Assembly: GCA_902363735.1 (NCBI GenBank)
Contig: CABJBA010000005.1
Span: forward strand, 1 to 64,000
Length of the DNA stretch: 64,000 nucleotides
DNA from: Clostridiaceae bacterium
Lineage (GTDB): Bacteria; Bacillota; Clostridia; Lachnospirales; Lachnospiraceae
Direction of reading: 5' to 3'
A model generated the notes under the pieces. That model made no database searches. It was not told the origin of the DNA and was given only the letters and a program-made list of their open reading frames with translations. Both the position numbers and the translations under genes were made by a program. Position 1 is the stretch's first letter. Every line of letters begins with the position of its first letter. Below are positions 27,259 through 36,365 of this stretch, one piece after another.

Positions 27259-28670
27259 GCAGTGAGATATTACATTCATACCCCTGTTACGATAAGGGGA
27301 AGGTGGATGATCTGCTGGCAGCAGAAGCCAAAGCGGATACCAGGAAAATGGTTGTCTTGGATGATGATCCCACAGGAATACAAACAGTCCATGATATATC
27401 CGTTTACACGGACTGGTCTACGGAAAGCATAAGGCGTGGTTTTGAAGAAAAGAATAAGTTGTTTTTTATTCTGACCAATTCAAGAGGATTTACGGCAGAA
27501 CAAACGGCAAAGGCCCATGAGGAAATTGGAAAGGGGATAGACCGGACGGCAAAAGAGATGGGACAGGAGTACTTGATTGTAAGCCGCGGGGATTCCACTC
27601 TGCGAGGTCATTATCCGTTGGAGACCGAAGTCTTAAAGGGCGTTTTAGAAGAACAGAACCCGTGGAAGGTGGACGGAGAAATTTTGTGTCCCTTTTTTGC
27701 AGAAGGAGGACGCTTTACCAGGGATAATGTCCATTATGTTAAATATGGGGATCAACTGGTCCCTGCGGGAGAGACAGAATTTGCCGGGGATAAGACCTTT
27801 GGATATCGGTCCTCCAACCTCTGCGGATATATCGAAGAGAAGACGGAGGGAAGGTTTTGGGCTGATTCCGTTGTCTGCATTTCTTTGGAAGATTTAAGGG
27901 AAATGAAACTTAAGGAAATTACAGAACAGCTGCTGGCTGTAAAGGGGTTTCAGAAAATTATCGTCAATGCGGTGGATGAATATGATGTTAAGGTTTTCTG
28001 CATTGCTCTTTACCGGGCAATGAAAAGGGGAAAGCATTATATCTTCCGGACTGCTGCGGCTTTTGTAAAGGCGTTTGGCAATATCAGTGACAAACCACTT
28101 CTTACCAGAGATGAGATGATAATTTCGGCTGGAAGGACGGCAGGGATTGTGGTGATTGGCTCTCATACGGAAAAAACAACCATGCAGCTGGAAGAATTAA
28201 AGAAGACGGCTGGCCTTCAGTTTATTGAAATGGAATCTGATTTGGTGCTGGTGGCTGGAGGACTGGAACAGGAGGCTAATCGGATACGGACTGAATGTGA
28301 AAATGCAATCCGTGAAGGGGTAACTGTTGTGGTTTATACAAAGCGCCGCCTGCTTTCTATAGAGAATGATACAAAGGAAGCTGCACTCCTTCGTTCGTTA
28401 AAGATATCGGATGCGGTAATGTCCTTAATTGAGAAGCTGGAAGTGACACCGGGATTTATTGTTGCAAAAGGCGGAATTACGTCCAGTGACATTGGAACCA
28501 AAGCTCTCCGGGTGAAATGTGCCCAGGTTCTGGGGCAGATTCGTCCGGGAGTTCCGGTATGGCGTATCGGAGAAGAGAGCAAGTTTCCCGGGCTGCCATA
28601 TGTTATTTTTCCTGGAAATGTGGGAGAGGTGACAACACTCCGGGAGGCAGTGGAGCTGTTAATGTTGTAA
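27243..28670 (+). CDS. Four-carbon acid sugar kinase family protein (DUF1537)
   Basis: This 475-aa protein matches the DUF1537 acid-sugar kinase family. The N-terminal substrate domain starts with VLDDDPTGIQTVHDI and contains SRGDSTLRGHYPLE. The C-terminal nucleotide-binding domain contains FIVAKGGITSSDIG and PGVPVW. Known members phosphorylate D-threonate, D-erythronate, 3-oxo-tetronates and, in D-apiose catabolism, 3-oxo-isoapionate. It overlaps the upstream gene by 16 bp. Its usual partner dehydrogenase and aldolase or decarboxylase are absent; a racemase-fold protein and BKACE enzyme follow instead. Confidence 0.88.
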   Translation: MEKRISSEILHSYPCYDKGKVDDLLAAEAKADTRKMVVLDDDPTGIQTVHDISVYTDWSTESIRRGFEEKNKLFFILTNSRGFTAEQTAKAHEEIGKGIDRTAKEMGQEYLIVSRGDSTLRGHYPLETEVLKGVLEEQNPWKVDGEILCPFFAEGGRFTRDNVHYVKYGDQLVPAGETEFAGDKTFGYRSSNLCGYIEEKTEGRFWADSVVCISLEDLREMKLKEITEQLLAVKGFQKIIVNAVDEYDVKVFCIALYRAMKRGKHYIFRTAAAFVKAFGNISDKPLLTRDEMIISAGRTAGIVVIGSHTEKTTMQLEELKKTAGLQFIEMESDLVLVAGGLEQEANRIRTECENAIREGVTVVVYTKRRLLSIENDTKEAALLRSLKISDAVMSLIEKLEVTPGFIVAKGGITSSDIGTKALRVKCAQVLGQIRPGVPVWRIGEESKFPGLPYVIFPGNVGEVTTLREAVELLML

Positions 28671-28685
28671 CAGAAAGGATACATG

Positions 28686-29357
28686 ATGAAAATTGGTTTG
28701 ATTTATACCAGCACCACACCGGAGCTGATTGAAATTGTTGAAAAAGAAGTCAGAGAGCAGTTGGGCAGTGAAGCGGAGCTTATAAGCTTTCAGGATCCCA
28801 CTATTTTGGCGGAGGTAAGAAAAGCCGGTTATGTTACGGCGGCACCTGCAGCAAGGCTGATAGAGATGTATATGAAGGCGGTAGAGCAGGGAGCAGATGC
28901 AATTTTGAACTTATGCTCTTCCGTGGGCGAGGTTGCCGACAGTGTGCAGGATACCGCCAGATATCTGGGTGTACCTATTGTGAGGGTGGATGAAGAGATG
29001 TGCAGGGAAGCGGTCAGACTGGGCAGTAAAATTGCAGTGATGGCAACACTTCCTACCACGCTGGAGCCGACCAAAAGAACTGTTTTACGGGTTGCAAGAG
29101 AAATGGGAAAGCATGTGGAGATGATGGAGGTGCTTGTGGATGGTGCCTTTGGTCTGGACCAGGAGCAATTTAAGCTTTTGATGGCGGAGAATGCCAAAAA
29201 GGCTGCAAAAGAAGCGGATGTGATCCTGTTTGCCCAGGGCTCCATGGCGTATTGTGAAAGTTATATTGCTGACATGTATGGAAAGACCGTGCTTTCCAGC
29301 CCTGGATTCGGAGCAAAGGCGTTGAAGGCCGCCCTTATTTCAAAAGGAATGCGATAA
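28686..29357 (+). CDS. Aspartate/glutamate racemase superfamily protein
   Basis: This 223-aa protein is of the Asp/Glu/hydantoin racemase fold. The first catalytic-cysteine motif is present as ILNLCSSVGE. The second cysteine is not in its usual place: the segment reads VILFAQGSMAYCES, with Cys several residues downstream of the usual site. It may therefore be an isomerase or decarboxylase-like variant rather than an amino-acid racemase. The ATG at 28686 is preferred to the tandem ATG at 28683 because of spacing from AAAGGA. It sits 15 bp after the DUF1537 kinase, a neighbour that suggests an acid sugar. Confidence 0.8.
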   Translation: MKIGLIYTSTTPELIEIVEKEVREQLGSEAELISFQDPTILAEVRKAGYVTAAPAARLIEMYMKAVEQGADAILNLCSSVGEVADSVQDTARYLGVPIVRVDEEMCREAVRLGSKIAVMATLPTTLEPTKRTVLRVAREMGKHVEMMEVLVDGAFGLDQEQFKLLMAENAKKAAKEADVILFAQGSMAYCESYIADMYGKTVLSSPGFGAKALKAALISKGMR

Positions 29358-29377
29358 GAAAGGAACAGGAGAGCTGT

Positions 29378-30220
29378 ATGAAAAAAATAGTGATATCCGT
29401 TGCACCGGTGGCAGCAGATGATACCTTGATCAATCCCAGGAAGATTGCAGAAGATGTCATTGCCTGCAGCCGGGCAGGAGCCGGGATGGTGCATCTGCAT
29501 GTAAGAGATGAGAAGGGACGGCTGACACCGGATTTAACCCTGTTGGAGGAAACAGTCCGGTATATCCGTTCGGAATGCGATATTGTCATCCAGGTATCTA
29601 CGGGAGGGGTTTCGGATTTAACTATAAAAGAGCGCTGCACACCTGTATTTGCGGACTGGGTGGAAGCTAATTCCCTGAATGTAGGCTCTGTGAATTTGGG
29701 AGACCAGGTTTATATCAATCCGATAAAAGATGTTCATTATTGTGTGGAGCAGATTCTTAATAATCATAAAACTCCGGAGATAGAAGTCTTTGAGATCGGA
29801 ATGATTAAAACAACAAAGGATTTGTCCATGAAGTATGAATTTGCAGATCCAATTCTGTTCAGCATCGTGCTGGGACATATAGGAGCAGCTCCGGCCACGG
29901 TCCGCACCTTAAAGTCCATGGTGGAAGCATTGGAGGAGTTCTTTCCGGTAAAAGATAAGATTCTGTGGGGAATCACCCATGCCCATCGGACGGATTTCCA
30001 GATTATAAAAAATGCACTTGACCTGGGGGCCTCCACAGTGAGAATCGGATTTGAAGACAGCAGGTATTTAAACCGGGAAACCATGGCTGAAACCAATCTT
30101 CAGTTAGTAGAGGCAGCTGCAGGTGTTGTGAGAGAAAAGAATATGCAGCCTGCTTCCCCTGCTGAAATCAGAGCTATGCTGAATATCCAACCTTATTTTT
30201 CTTTTCCGGATTCTTTCTGA
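29378..30220 (+). CDS. Beta-keto acid cleavage enzyme (BKACE, DUF849) family protein
   Basis: This 280-aa TIM-barrel protein matches the family founded by 3-keto-5-aminohexanoate cleavage enzyme. The metal-binding HLH is in MVHLHVRDEKGR, VSTGG is present, and VRIGFEDSRYLNRE is the family C-terminal motif. Known members cleave a beta-keto acid with acetyl-CoA to give acetoacetate and a new CoA ester. Here it probably handles a keto acid produced in the DUF1537/racemase-fold route. Its last 28 bp overlap the converging sensor kinase gene. Confidence 0.88.
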   Translation: MKKIVISVAPVAADDTLINPRKIAEDVIACSRAGAGMVHLHVRDEKGRLTPDLTLLEETVRYIRSECDIVIQVSTGGVSDLTIKERCTPVFADWVEANSLNVGSVNLGDQVYINPIKDVHYCVEQILNNHKTPEIEVFEIGMIKTTKDLSMKYEFADPILFSIVLGHIGAAPATVRTLKSMVEALEEFFPVKDKILWGITHAHRTDFQIIKNALDLGASTVRIGFEDSRYLNRETMAETNLQLVEAAAGVVREKNMQPASPAEIRAMLNIQPYFSFPDSF

Positions 30221-32058
30221 GGTATAAACCCCACTTCCAGATCATTGACCGGAATTGTAAAATAAACCAGAGTATATTTTCCGCTGATACTCTTAATTCG
30301 AAGACGGGCTCTGGTCCCATAGGACATCGTTAACCGGAGATTGGTATTAGTCAGACCAATATGGGAGGAGGATATGTCAGAAGAAGCATAAAGCTGTTCC
30401 TGCAGTTTTAAAAGCTTGTCAGGAGCAATGCCGACTCCGTCATCCAGAATATAAAATAAGATCGATTTTCTGATGCGCCGGATTCCTACATAAATCCTTC
30501 CCTTCCCGTCTTTTTCTTTAATTCCATGATAAATGGAATTCTCTACAATGGGCTGAAGAATCATCTTTTTAATCGGGTAAATGGTGCAGGATTCATCCAC
30601 CAGATAGAATATCTCAAATTTATCTGTGTATCGTATTTTCATAATATCCAGGTAAGTTTTTAAATAGCCCAGTTCCTTCTTGATTTTTATATTTTCCTGG
30701 GGATCTCCCACGGAATAGCGCATGAGTGCGGAAAGGTTGGATACCATGGTACTGCATGAATTTTCAGAAGAAGTAATCCGTATGGCTTCCCAGTAAATCG
30801 TATTTAATGTATTGTGAAGAAAATGAGGATTAATCTGATGCTGCAGTGCCTGCATTTTTAATATCTGCAATTTATAGTCCCGCTCTGATGCCTGAACTTT
30901 CAGGTATTTTTGCTCCAGAAACAGCTTTATAATATTGAGCATAATGTATTCAAACGGATTCCCTGCCTTTCTTGGCATGTTGTCAAAATGCTGCTGGGAA
31001 GCTTCCGGATCACTGAAAATATCAATGATGCTGCTTAAATACCGGTATTCTTTATTGGTCTTATAAAAGGCAAGGACAAAGGATAAGAAGATTCCTGAGA
31101 GCATAAGGAGCATATAGGTTCCGGAAAGGCTTCTTGTAGTTTTGTATATTTTATTAGATGGTGTAAATGTGATATAAGTCAGCCCGTTGCTTCTTGCAGA
31201 TGTCAAGTAAGCTGCTTTTTGGTACATATCATTCAGCTCAATATCAAACAAATGCAGTTCTTCTTGTGTCGTGAGTGCTGTATCAAAGTGGCCTAATTCG
31301 CCCGCAGGATCATGGGATTTACTGTTGGTATAAATAATACTCCGTTCCGAATCAATTAAGTATATGGTCTGGCTGCTGTATTGCAGCAGCGTCTGGAAAT
31401 ACTTCTCCATCTTATCTAAATTATATTCGAAAGCGACCAGCCCCACTGGTTTGTAAGCAAAACGGGCATAAAGCCGCTGATAAATGACCAGGGAATCTGT
31501 GTAGTCTGCGGATCCTGGGATTTTTTTTCTCCTAATTTCCATCCAAAAATCTTTTGTGCCGGAATTTTTATATGTTTCTATAATATTCTGTTCGTCTAAA
31601 GTGAAAACCGTTTGAATAGAGCCTTTTTGAGGAAGAAAAATCCGGTTATTGTCATTATCATAATAGACATAGATGTTTTCAATGTAAGGATCTGTAAATA
31701 TAAGGTTTTGAAAATACAAAGAAAGGTTTTCAATGTTTTTCAGAGAATCCAGGGAAAGGGATTTTTCATTAAACGCCTTTTTCATCTGAATGGTGACTCT
31801 GGGATTTGAGGAAAAAAATATGATGGCATTATCAATATGAGAGTAAAGCAATTCAATGGTCTGTTCCAATTGATGAAGGGTCTGGTATGTACTTTTTTCT
31901 ATGGCAGCTGTATTGTCTTTGGTGGATTGAATTACGCTGTATGGACCAACCATCATGATGGGGATCAACAGTAAAAGACAGTTGGTCAGAAGGCTTTTGG
32001 TAAAGAACTGATATCGAATGGATCGTTGTATCCGGATTGTTTTTTTTATCTGTTTCAT
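30193..32058 (-). CDS. YesM-type sensor histidine kinase
   Basis: This 621-aa kinase has a first membrane segment at about 21-42, a large extracellular region to about 305 (PAS/Cache-like, LVIYQRLYARFAYKPVGLVAF) and a second membrane segment at about 310-332. The His_kinase domain has His412 in QINPHFLHNTLN, followed by an ATPase domain (QPIVENSIYHGI; DDGVGI). An obvious HAMP domain is hard to see. It is transcribed after the response regulator at 32117-32851, reversed from the usual kinase-first order, with a 58-bp gap. GGAAGG precedes the ATG. Confidence 0.93.
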   Translation of the reverse strand: MKQIKKTIRIQRSIRYQFFTKSLLTNCLLLLIPIMMVGPYSVIQSTKDNTAAIEKSTYQTLHQLEQTIELLYSHIDNAIIFFSSNPRVTIQMKKAFNEKSLSLDSLKNIENLSLYFQNLIFTDPYIENIYVYYDNDNNRIFLPQKGSIQTVFTLDEQNIIETYKNSGTKDFWMEIRRKKIPGSADYTDSLVIYQRLYARFAYKPVGLVAFEYNLDKMEKYFQTLLQYSSQTIYLIDSERSIIYTNSKSHDPAGELGHFDTALTTQEELHLFDIELNDMYQKAAYLTSARSNGLTYITFTPSNKIYKTTRSLSGTYMLLMLSGIFLSFVLAFYKTNKEYRYLSSIIDIFSDPEASQQHFDNMPRKAGNPFEYIMLNIIKLFLEQKYLKVQASERDYKLQILKMQALQHQINPHFLHNTLNTIYWEAIRITSSENSCSTMVSNLSALMRYSVGDPQENIKIKKELGYLKTYLDIMKIRYTDKFEIFYLVDESCTIYPIKKMILQPIVENSIYHGIKEKDGKGRIYVGIRRIRKSILFYILDDGVGIAPDKLLKLQEQLYASSDISSSHIGLTNTNLRLTMSYGTRARLRIKSISGKYTLVYFTIPVNDLEVGFIPQKESGKEK

Positions 32059-32116
32059 GATTCCTTCCCATCTTTGGCTGACTTTTCAACTCCAATTCCT
32101 GATATATGTAACATCT

Positions 32117-32851
32117 TTATTTTTCATGGTTGCGGTATTCCGTGGGAGTAACGCCCCAGTATGATTTAAAGGCTCTTGCAAAGTTATTGGGATTTACATA
32201 TCCAATGGAATTGCTGATGTTATAAATCTTGGAATCCGGATCTTTTAAAAGTAAGGCGGCCTGCTTCATCCGGCTTTCGGTTAATAAATCGGAAAAAGTC
32301 TTAGCGGTTTTTTGTTTGATCAACTGGCTGAGATAGGAGGAATTTAGATAAAGGGATTCCGCCAGATCCGAAAGGGAGCCTTCCCGGTAGTTTTTTGTAC
32401 AATAATCCAGAACCTTGTCTATGATTTCGTCCGGAACATAGTCACTCTCATCGGGAGATGAAATCTGATATTTATTGTCCAGTTCCTTCTTTATGATAGC
32501 AAATATCTCTTTCAGTTCAGAAAAATTGGTGGGCTTTAAGACATAGTAGCGGACTCCATAGCGAATGGCATTCTGAGCATATTGAAAATTGTCGTAGGCA
32601 CTTAAAAAGATAATGGTGGGACGGGGGGCAGGGGCCTCCCAGATTGCTTTTGCAAGACCGATTCCGTCAATGTCAGGCATGCTTATATCTGTCAAAATCA
32701 CATGAACCGTATGTTCTTTCAGATACTCAAGGGCTTCCCGCCCGTTTCCCTTTTGGGCGCAGACGGAAAAACCTGATTCATTCCACGGAAAACAGGAGGC
32801 GAGAATATCACGGGAATTGGCCTCATCATCGATAATTAAAAGCTCATACAT
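32117..32851 (-). CDS. YesN-type response regulator, compact, AraC output
   Basis: This 244-aa protein has a receiver domain (DDE at 8-10, phospho-acceptor Asp55 in ILTDISMPD, Lys in VLKPTNF) joined by a short linker to an AraC-type double HTH (about 145-242; LSDLAESLYLNSSYLSQLIKQ; ISNSIGYVNPNNFARAFKSYWG). It lacks the long middle region of its counterpart at 20185. It is divergent from the second sugar transporter and probably activates it. AGGAGG lies before the ATG. Confidence 0.93.
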   Translation of the reverse strand: MYELLIIDDEANSRDILASCFPWNESGFSVCAQKGNGREALEYLKEHTVHVILTDISMPDIDGIGLAKAIWEAPAPRPTIIFLSAYDNFQYAQNAIRYGVRYYVLKPTNFSELKEIFAIIKKELDNKYQISSPDESDYVPDEIIDKVLDYCTKNYREGSLSDLAESLYLNSSYLSQLIKQKTAKTFSDLLTESRMKQAALLLKDPDSKIYNISNSIGYVNPNNFARAFKSYWGVTPTEYRNHEK

Positions 32852-33091
32852 CGTCTTACCTCCTCAACAAACCGGTCATGTTATTTACTATCAAATTATA
32901 GCATGTCAGGCTTCTTTGCGTCAAATGAGAGCTGCCAATCCAAGGCGTTTTAAATGAATCTCTAACATAATGATAGAACCGTAAAATAATGATAGATAAA
33001 AATGATAGGAACAGGTAATGGTGACAGGGGCGCAGAATAAGTGAGTGTGTGATACAATTTTATTAACGAAAAGCGTTAGGAGGAGTCATGC
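32852..33091. promoter_or_regulatory. Divergent control region of the second glycan locus, with three direct repeats
   Basis: This 240-bp spacer lies between the response regulator and the permease operon. AATGATAG occurs three times on the plus strand at 32969-32976, 32988-32995 and 33001-33008. Such direct repeats upstream of a promoter are typical of AraC-family activator sites. A TACAAT box (33053-33058) follows, without a good -35 box, as expected for an activated promoter. TAACG-AAAAG-CGTTA at 33064-33078 is a short inverted repeat just before the AGGAGG ribosome site. Confidence 0.55.
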
Positions 33092-34021
33092 ATGTCACTG
33101 CAAACAACGAAGAATCCATCCGTGCCCGGTGTCAGGAAGTATCCGAAAAACTGGAAGTGGGGAATTTTATTTATTCTGCCCTGGTTAATGGGTTTTTGTA
33201 TTCTACAGGCATATCCGTTAATGATGTCTCTGTACTATTCATTTACAGACTTTTCGATTCTGTCCGAAGGAAAGTGGGTAGGGTTAGATAACTATACAAG
33301 ACTGTTTCGTAAAGATAAGTACTTTATAAAGTCTTTTGTGTTAACCTTTCAATATGCGCTTATGGCAGTCCCGATGAAGCTGATTATGGCTTTAATTGTG
33401 GCAATGATATTAAATATGAAGCTGAAGTGCATCAATCTGTTTCGTACCGTTTATTATTTGCCGTCTATTATGGGCGGCAGCGTAGCAATTTCTATTTTGT
33501 GGCGTTTTATGTTTATGAGAGAGGGAATGATTAACAAATTCCTGGGAGTATTTGGGATTCCGTCAGTAAACTGGCTGGGTGATCCGGATATTGCCCTGGT
33601 GACCATCAGCTTATTGGTGGTATGGCAGTTTGGTTCCTCTATGGTATTATTTCTTGCAGGACTTAAAAATGTTCCGACGGAGCTTTATGAAGCCGCGGAG
33701 GTTGACGGAGCCAACAAATGGACTAAATTCTGGAGTATTACTCTCCCCATGCTGACACCGGTTGTGTTCTTTAACCTGATTATGCAGATTATCCATGCGT
33801 TACAGGAGTTTACATCAGCATTTATCATTACCAACGGCGGTCCCAATCACGGTACCTATCTGATTGGAGTAAAGATTTATGAAGACGCTTTCCAAAACCT
33901 TAAGATGGGATATGCCTCAGCTTCCTCATGGGTGATGTTCCTGGCGATTCTTCTGATTACCCTTTTGGTATTCCGCTCATCCAGTGCATGGGTATTTTAT
34001 AATGATGGAGGAATGGACTGA
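33092..34021 (+). CDS. Sugar ABC transporter permease (MalF/UgpA type)
   Basis: This 309-aa membrane protein has six predicted membrane segments and the EAA loop ELYEAAEVDGANKWTKFWSITLP. The start ATG at 33092 follows TTAGGAGGAG; an ATG at 33088 opens only a short overlapping frame. It is the first gene of the second CUT1 transporter, and its stop overlaps the next start by one base (TGATG). Confidence 0.93.
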   Translation: MSLQTTKNPSVPGVRKYPKNWKWGILFILPWLMGFCILQAYPLMMSLYYSFTDFSILSEGKWVGLDNYTRLFRKDKYFIKSFVLTFQYALMAVPMKLIMALIVAMILNMKLKCINLFRTVYYLPSIMGGSVAISILWRFMFMREGMINKFLGVFGIPSVNWLGDPDIALVTISLLVVWQFGSSMVLFLAGLKNVPTELYEAAEVDGANKWTKFWSITLPMLTPVVFFNLIMQIIHALQEFTSAFIITNGGPNHGTYLIGVKIYEDAFQNLKMGYASASSWVMFLAILLITLLVFRSSSAWVFYNDGGMD

Positions 34022-34860
34022 TGAGAGTGAAAAAGAATGATATAATTGCATATGTTATTTTGATTATTATGGGAATTGCAATGATTTATCCTTTGATTTG
34101 GCTGTTTTTTGCTACTTTTAAGGACAATCAGGAATTATTTGGAAAGATGAGTCTCTTACCGGAAAAGTTTTCTTCTGTTGCCTATAAAAATGGATGGAAG
34201 GGAAGCGGACAGTTCACGTATTTCACCTTTTACTTAAATACGTTTAAGCTGGTGATACCAACGGTTTTATTAACAGCTTTGTCAACAGGAATTGTTGCTT
34301 ATGGATTTGCAAGATTTAAATTCCCTTTTAAGAAGATCCTGTTTGCACTTATGATTTCTACGCTGATGCTGCCGGATGCAGTGATTATGATTCCAAGATA
34401 TGTGGTATTTAATAAATTTGGTTGGGTGGACACCTACCTTCCCTTCTGGGCACCAGCAGTTTTGGCCTGCTATCCCTTCCTTATTTTTATGCAGATTCAA
34501 TTTCTCAGAGGAATTCCAAAGGAATTAGACGAGTCCGCTTATATGGATGGGTGTAATCCGTTTTTAGTATATGTTAAGATTCTGGCTCCTCTGTTAAAAC
34601 CGGCAGTTTTTTCGGTCATTATTTTCCAGACCTTATGGAGATGGAATGATTATTTTAACAACCTTGTTTATATCAGCAGTGTAAAGAACTATACGTTGTC
34701 ATTGGCTTTAAAGATGTCTATTGACAGCCAGGGATCTTCTACACCTTGGAATCAGGTGCTGGCCATGTCCTTTGTATCACTGATTCCGCCCATTCTTTTA
34801 TATTTCTTTGCACAGAAGTATTTTGTTGAAGGTATTACAGCCGGAGGTATCAAAGGCTAA
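34021..34860 (+). CDS. Sugar ABC transporter permease (MalG/UgpE type)
   Basis: This 279-aa MalG-like protein has six membrane segments. The EAA-like loop reads ELDESAYMDGCNPFLVYVKI, where Ser replaces the usual second Ala. It ends FVEGITAGGIKG, as family members do. It partners with the preceding permease. Confidence 0.93.
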   Translation: MRVKKNDIIAYVILIIMGIAMIYPLIWLFFATFKDNQELFGKMSLLPEKFSSVAYKNGWKGSGQFTYFTFYLNTFKLVIPTVLLTALSTGIVAYGFARFKFPFKKILFALMISTLMLPDAVIMIPRYVVFNKFGWVDTYLPFWAPAVLACYPFLIFMQIQFLRGIPKELDESAYMDGCNPFLVYVKILAPLLKPAVFSVIIFQTLWRWNDYFNNLVYISSVKNYTLSLALKMSIDSQGSSTPWNQVLAMSFVSLIPPILLYFFAQKYFVEGITAGGIKG

Positions 34861-34916
34861 AAAGTAATATAATGACAGGTGGGCTATTGCCCCCCAAAAA
34901 AGGAGGAAGTATTTCG

Positions 34917-36275
34917 ATGAAAAAACAGTTTAGGAAACATGCGGCGCTTCTTATGGCAGCATCAATGGCAGCAGTCACTCTTATGGGGTGTGGGAGCGGA
35001 GGCAAAACAGATGAGACGGCACAGACAACTCAAAGTGGGGCCGAAACATCAGCAGCCAGCGGAAACCAAGAGCCTGTAACCCTGCGGTTTTCCTGGTGGG
35101 GAAGTGACAGCCGTCATGGAGTATTGTTAGAGGTGATTGATGCTTATCAGGCAAAGAACCCTAATGTAAAAGTAGAAGCAGAGTATCAGGGATATGACGG
35201 ATATTATGAGAAGGTCATGACAACTCTTTCCAGTAATACGGCACCGGATATCATTCAGCTTAATAAGGAATGGCTGCCGGATATTCAGGGGGCAAAGCAT
35301 TATTTAGCAGATCTTTCCACATTACCTGTGGATTTAAGTACCTTAAAGGACCGTTTGCTTGAAATATCAGGAACCTACAATGGTGAAGCAAATCTTTTCC
35401 CATGTACGGTCGGCGGTTCACCGGTTGTTTATGTGAATACAGATTTTGCAAAGGAATTCGATATTGATCTGACTAAGAATTACACCTGGGATGAATTTGC
35501 AGAATTAGGAAAAGCAATTCATGAAAAAGACAGCGATGCTTATCTGATGACAGCCGATGCCGATATGCTGAATCGTCTGTTTATACAGCCTTATCTGGTT
35601 CAAAAAACCGGAAAGCCTATTATTGATGAAGAAACCTATACCCCTAATTTTACAGAGGCAGATGCGGCTGAAGCATTTCAGAATATTTTAAATCTTTATG
35701 ATTCATATGCGCTGGAACCATTTGGTGATGCTGCAACCTTTGCAGGCCAGATGGATCAAAACACCAAATGGATCAATAAAAAAATTGGCATGATCGTGGA
35801 TTACACAGGTTCAGCTCCAAAGTATCTTTCTTCTGTAGATAGTCCTTTGGATGTGATTTCGGCACCAATTATGGAAAATGCAAAGAGTACCGGCGTAGTA
35901 TACGGCGGAGACCGTGGCTTTTCTATCAATGACAATTCTACAAATAAAGAAGAAGCTGCAAAGTTCCTGGATTTCCTCATGAATGATCCGGAAGCAATTA
36001 AAATTTGTAAAACAGCGGTAGGGTATTGCCCTACCCAGCAGTCCGAGGATATTCTGATTGCAGAAGGTGCGGTTGATGAACTTCAGAAAAATGCTATAAA
36101 TTTAATTTCAAAAGATCCATATATCAATAACATGATCAGCGGAAATACAGAGCTTGAAGTAATCCGTAAGGATTTGATTCAGGAAGTTATTTACGGAGAT
36201 GTTTCACCGGAAGAAGCTGCAAAAGAATTACTGACCCAGTATGAAGAAATATTAGGAGAATTAAAGGCAGAGTAA
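34917..36275 (+). CDS. Sugar ABC transporter substrate-binding lipoprotein (CUT1 type)
   Basis: This 452-aa lipoprotein has signal peptide and lipobox TLMGC (Cys25), a Ser/Thr/Gln-rich linker and a family-1 solute-binding fold (VTLRFSWWGSDSRHGVLLEVI; DIIQLNKEWLPD). I chose the ATG at 34917, which follows AGGAGG at 34901-34906; an upstream in-frame ATG at 34872 lacks a ribosome site and would spoil the signal peptide. Unlike the first locus, the binding protein follows the permeases. The downstream enzymes suggest a uronic-acid-containing oligosaccharide ligand. Confidence 0.93.
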   Translation: MKKQFRKHAALLMAASMAAVTLMGCGSGGKTDETAQTTQSGAETSAASGNQEPVTLRFSWWGSDSRHGVLLEVIDAYQAKNPNVKVEAEYQGYDGYYEKVMTTLSSNTAPDIIQLNKEWLPDIQGAKHYLADLSTLPVDLSTLKDRLLEISGTYNGEANLFPCTVGGSPVVYVNTDFAKEFDIDLTKNYTWDEFAELGKAIHEKDSDAYLMTADADMLNRLFIQPYLVQKTGKPIIDEETYTPNFTEADAAEAFQNILNLYDSYALEPFGDAATFAGQMDQNTKWINKKIGMIVDYTGSAPKYLSSVDSPLDVISAPIMENAKSTGVVYGGDRGFSINDNSTNKEEAAKFLDFLMNDPEAIKICKTAVGYCPTQQSEDILIAEGAVDELQKNAINLISKDPYINNMISGNTELEVIRKDLIQEVIYGDVSPEEAAKELLTQYEEILGELKAE

Positions 36276-36297
36276 TCCGTTTATATCAAAAGGAATG

Positions 36298-36332
36298 AGG
36301 GTGTTGCAAAATATATATTTTGTGACACCTTC
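36298..36332 (+). terminator. Hairpin between binding protein and DUF2264 genes
   Basis: AGGGTGT and ACACCTT flank the self-complementary AAAATATATATTTT, giving a long stem, but only a poor T-run follows. It may be a leaky terminator or an mRNA-stabilising structure that raises binding-protein expression. Confidence 0.45.
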
Positions 36333-36365
36333 TGTCCGTATTTACAGTTCAGTGCAGGAGGAAAA

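Noticed and set aside
33064..33078. TAACG-N5-CGTTA as a catabolite-responsive (cre) site
   Set aside because: It does not fit the cre consensus, so it is recorded only as a short inverted repeat.
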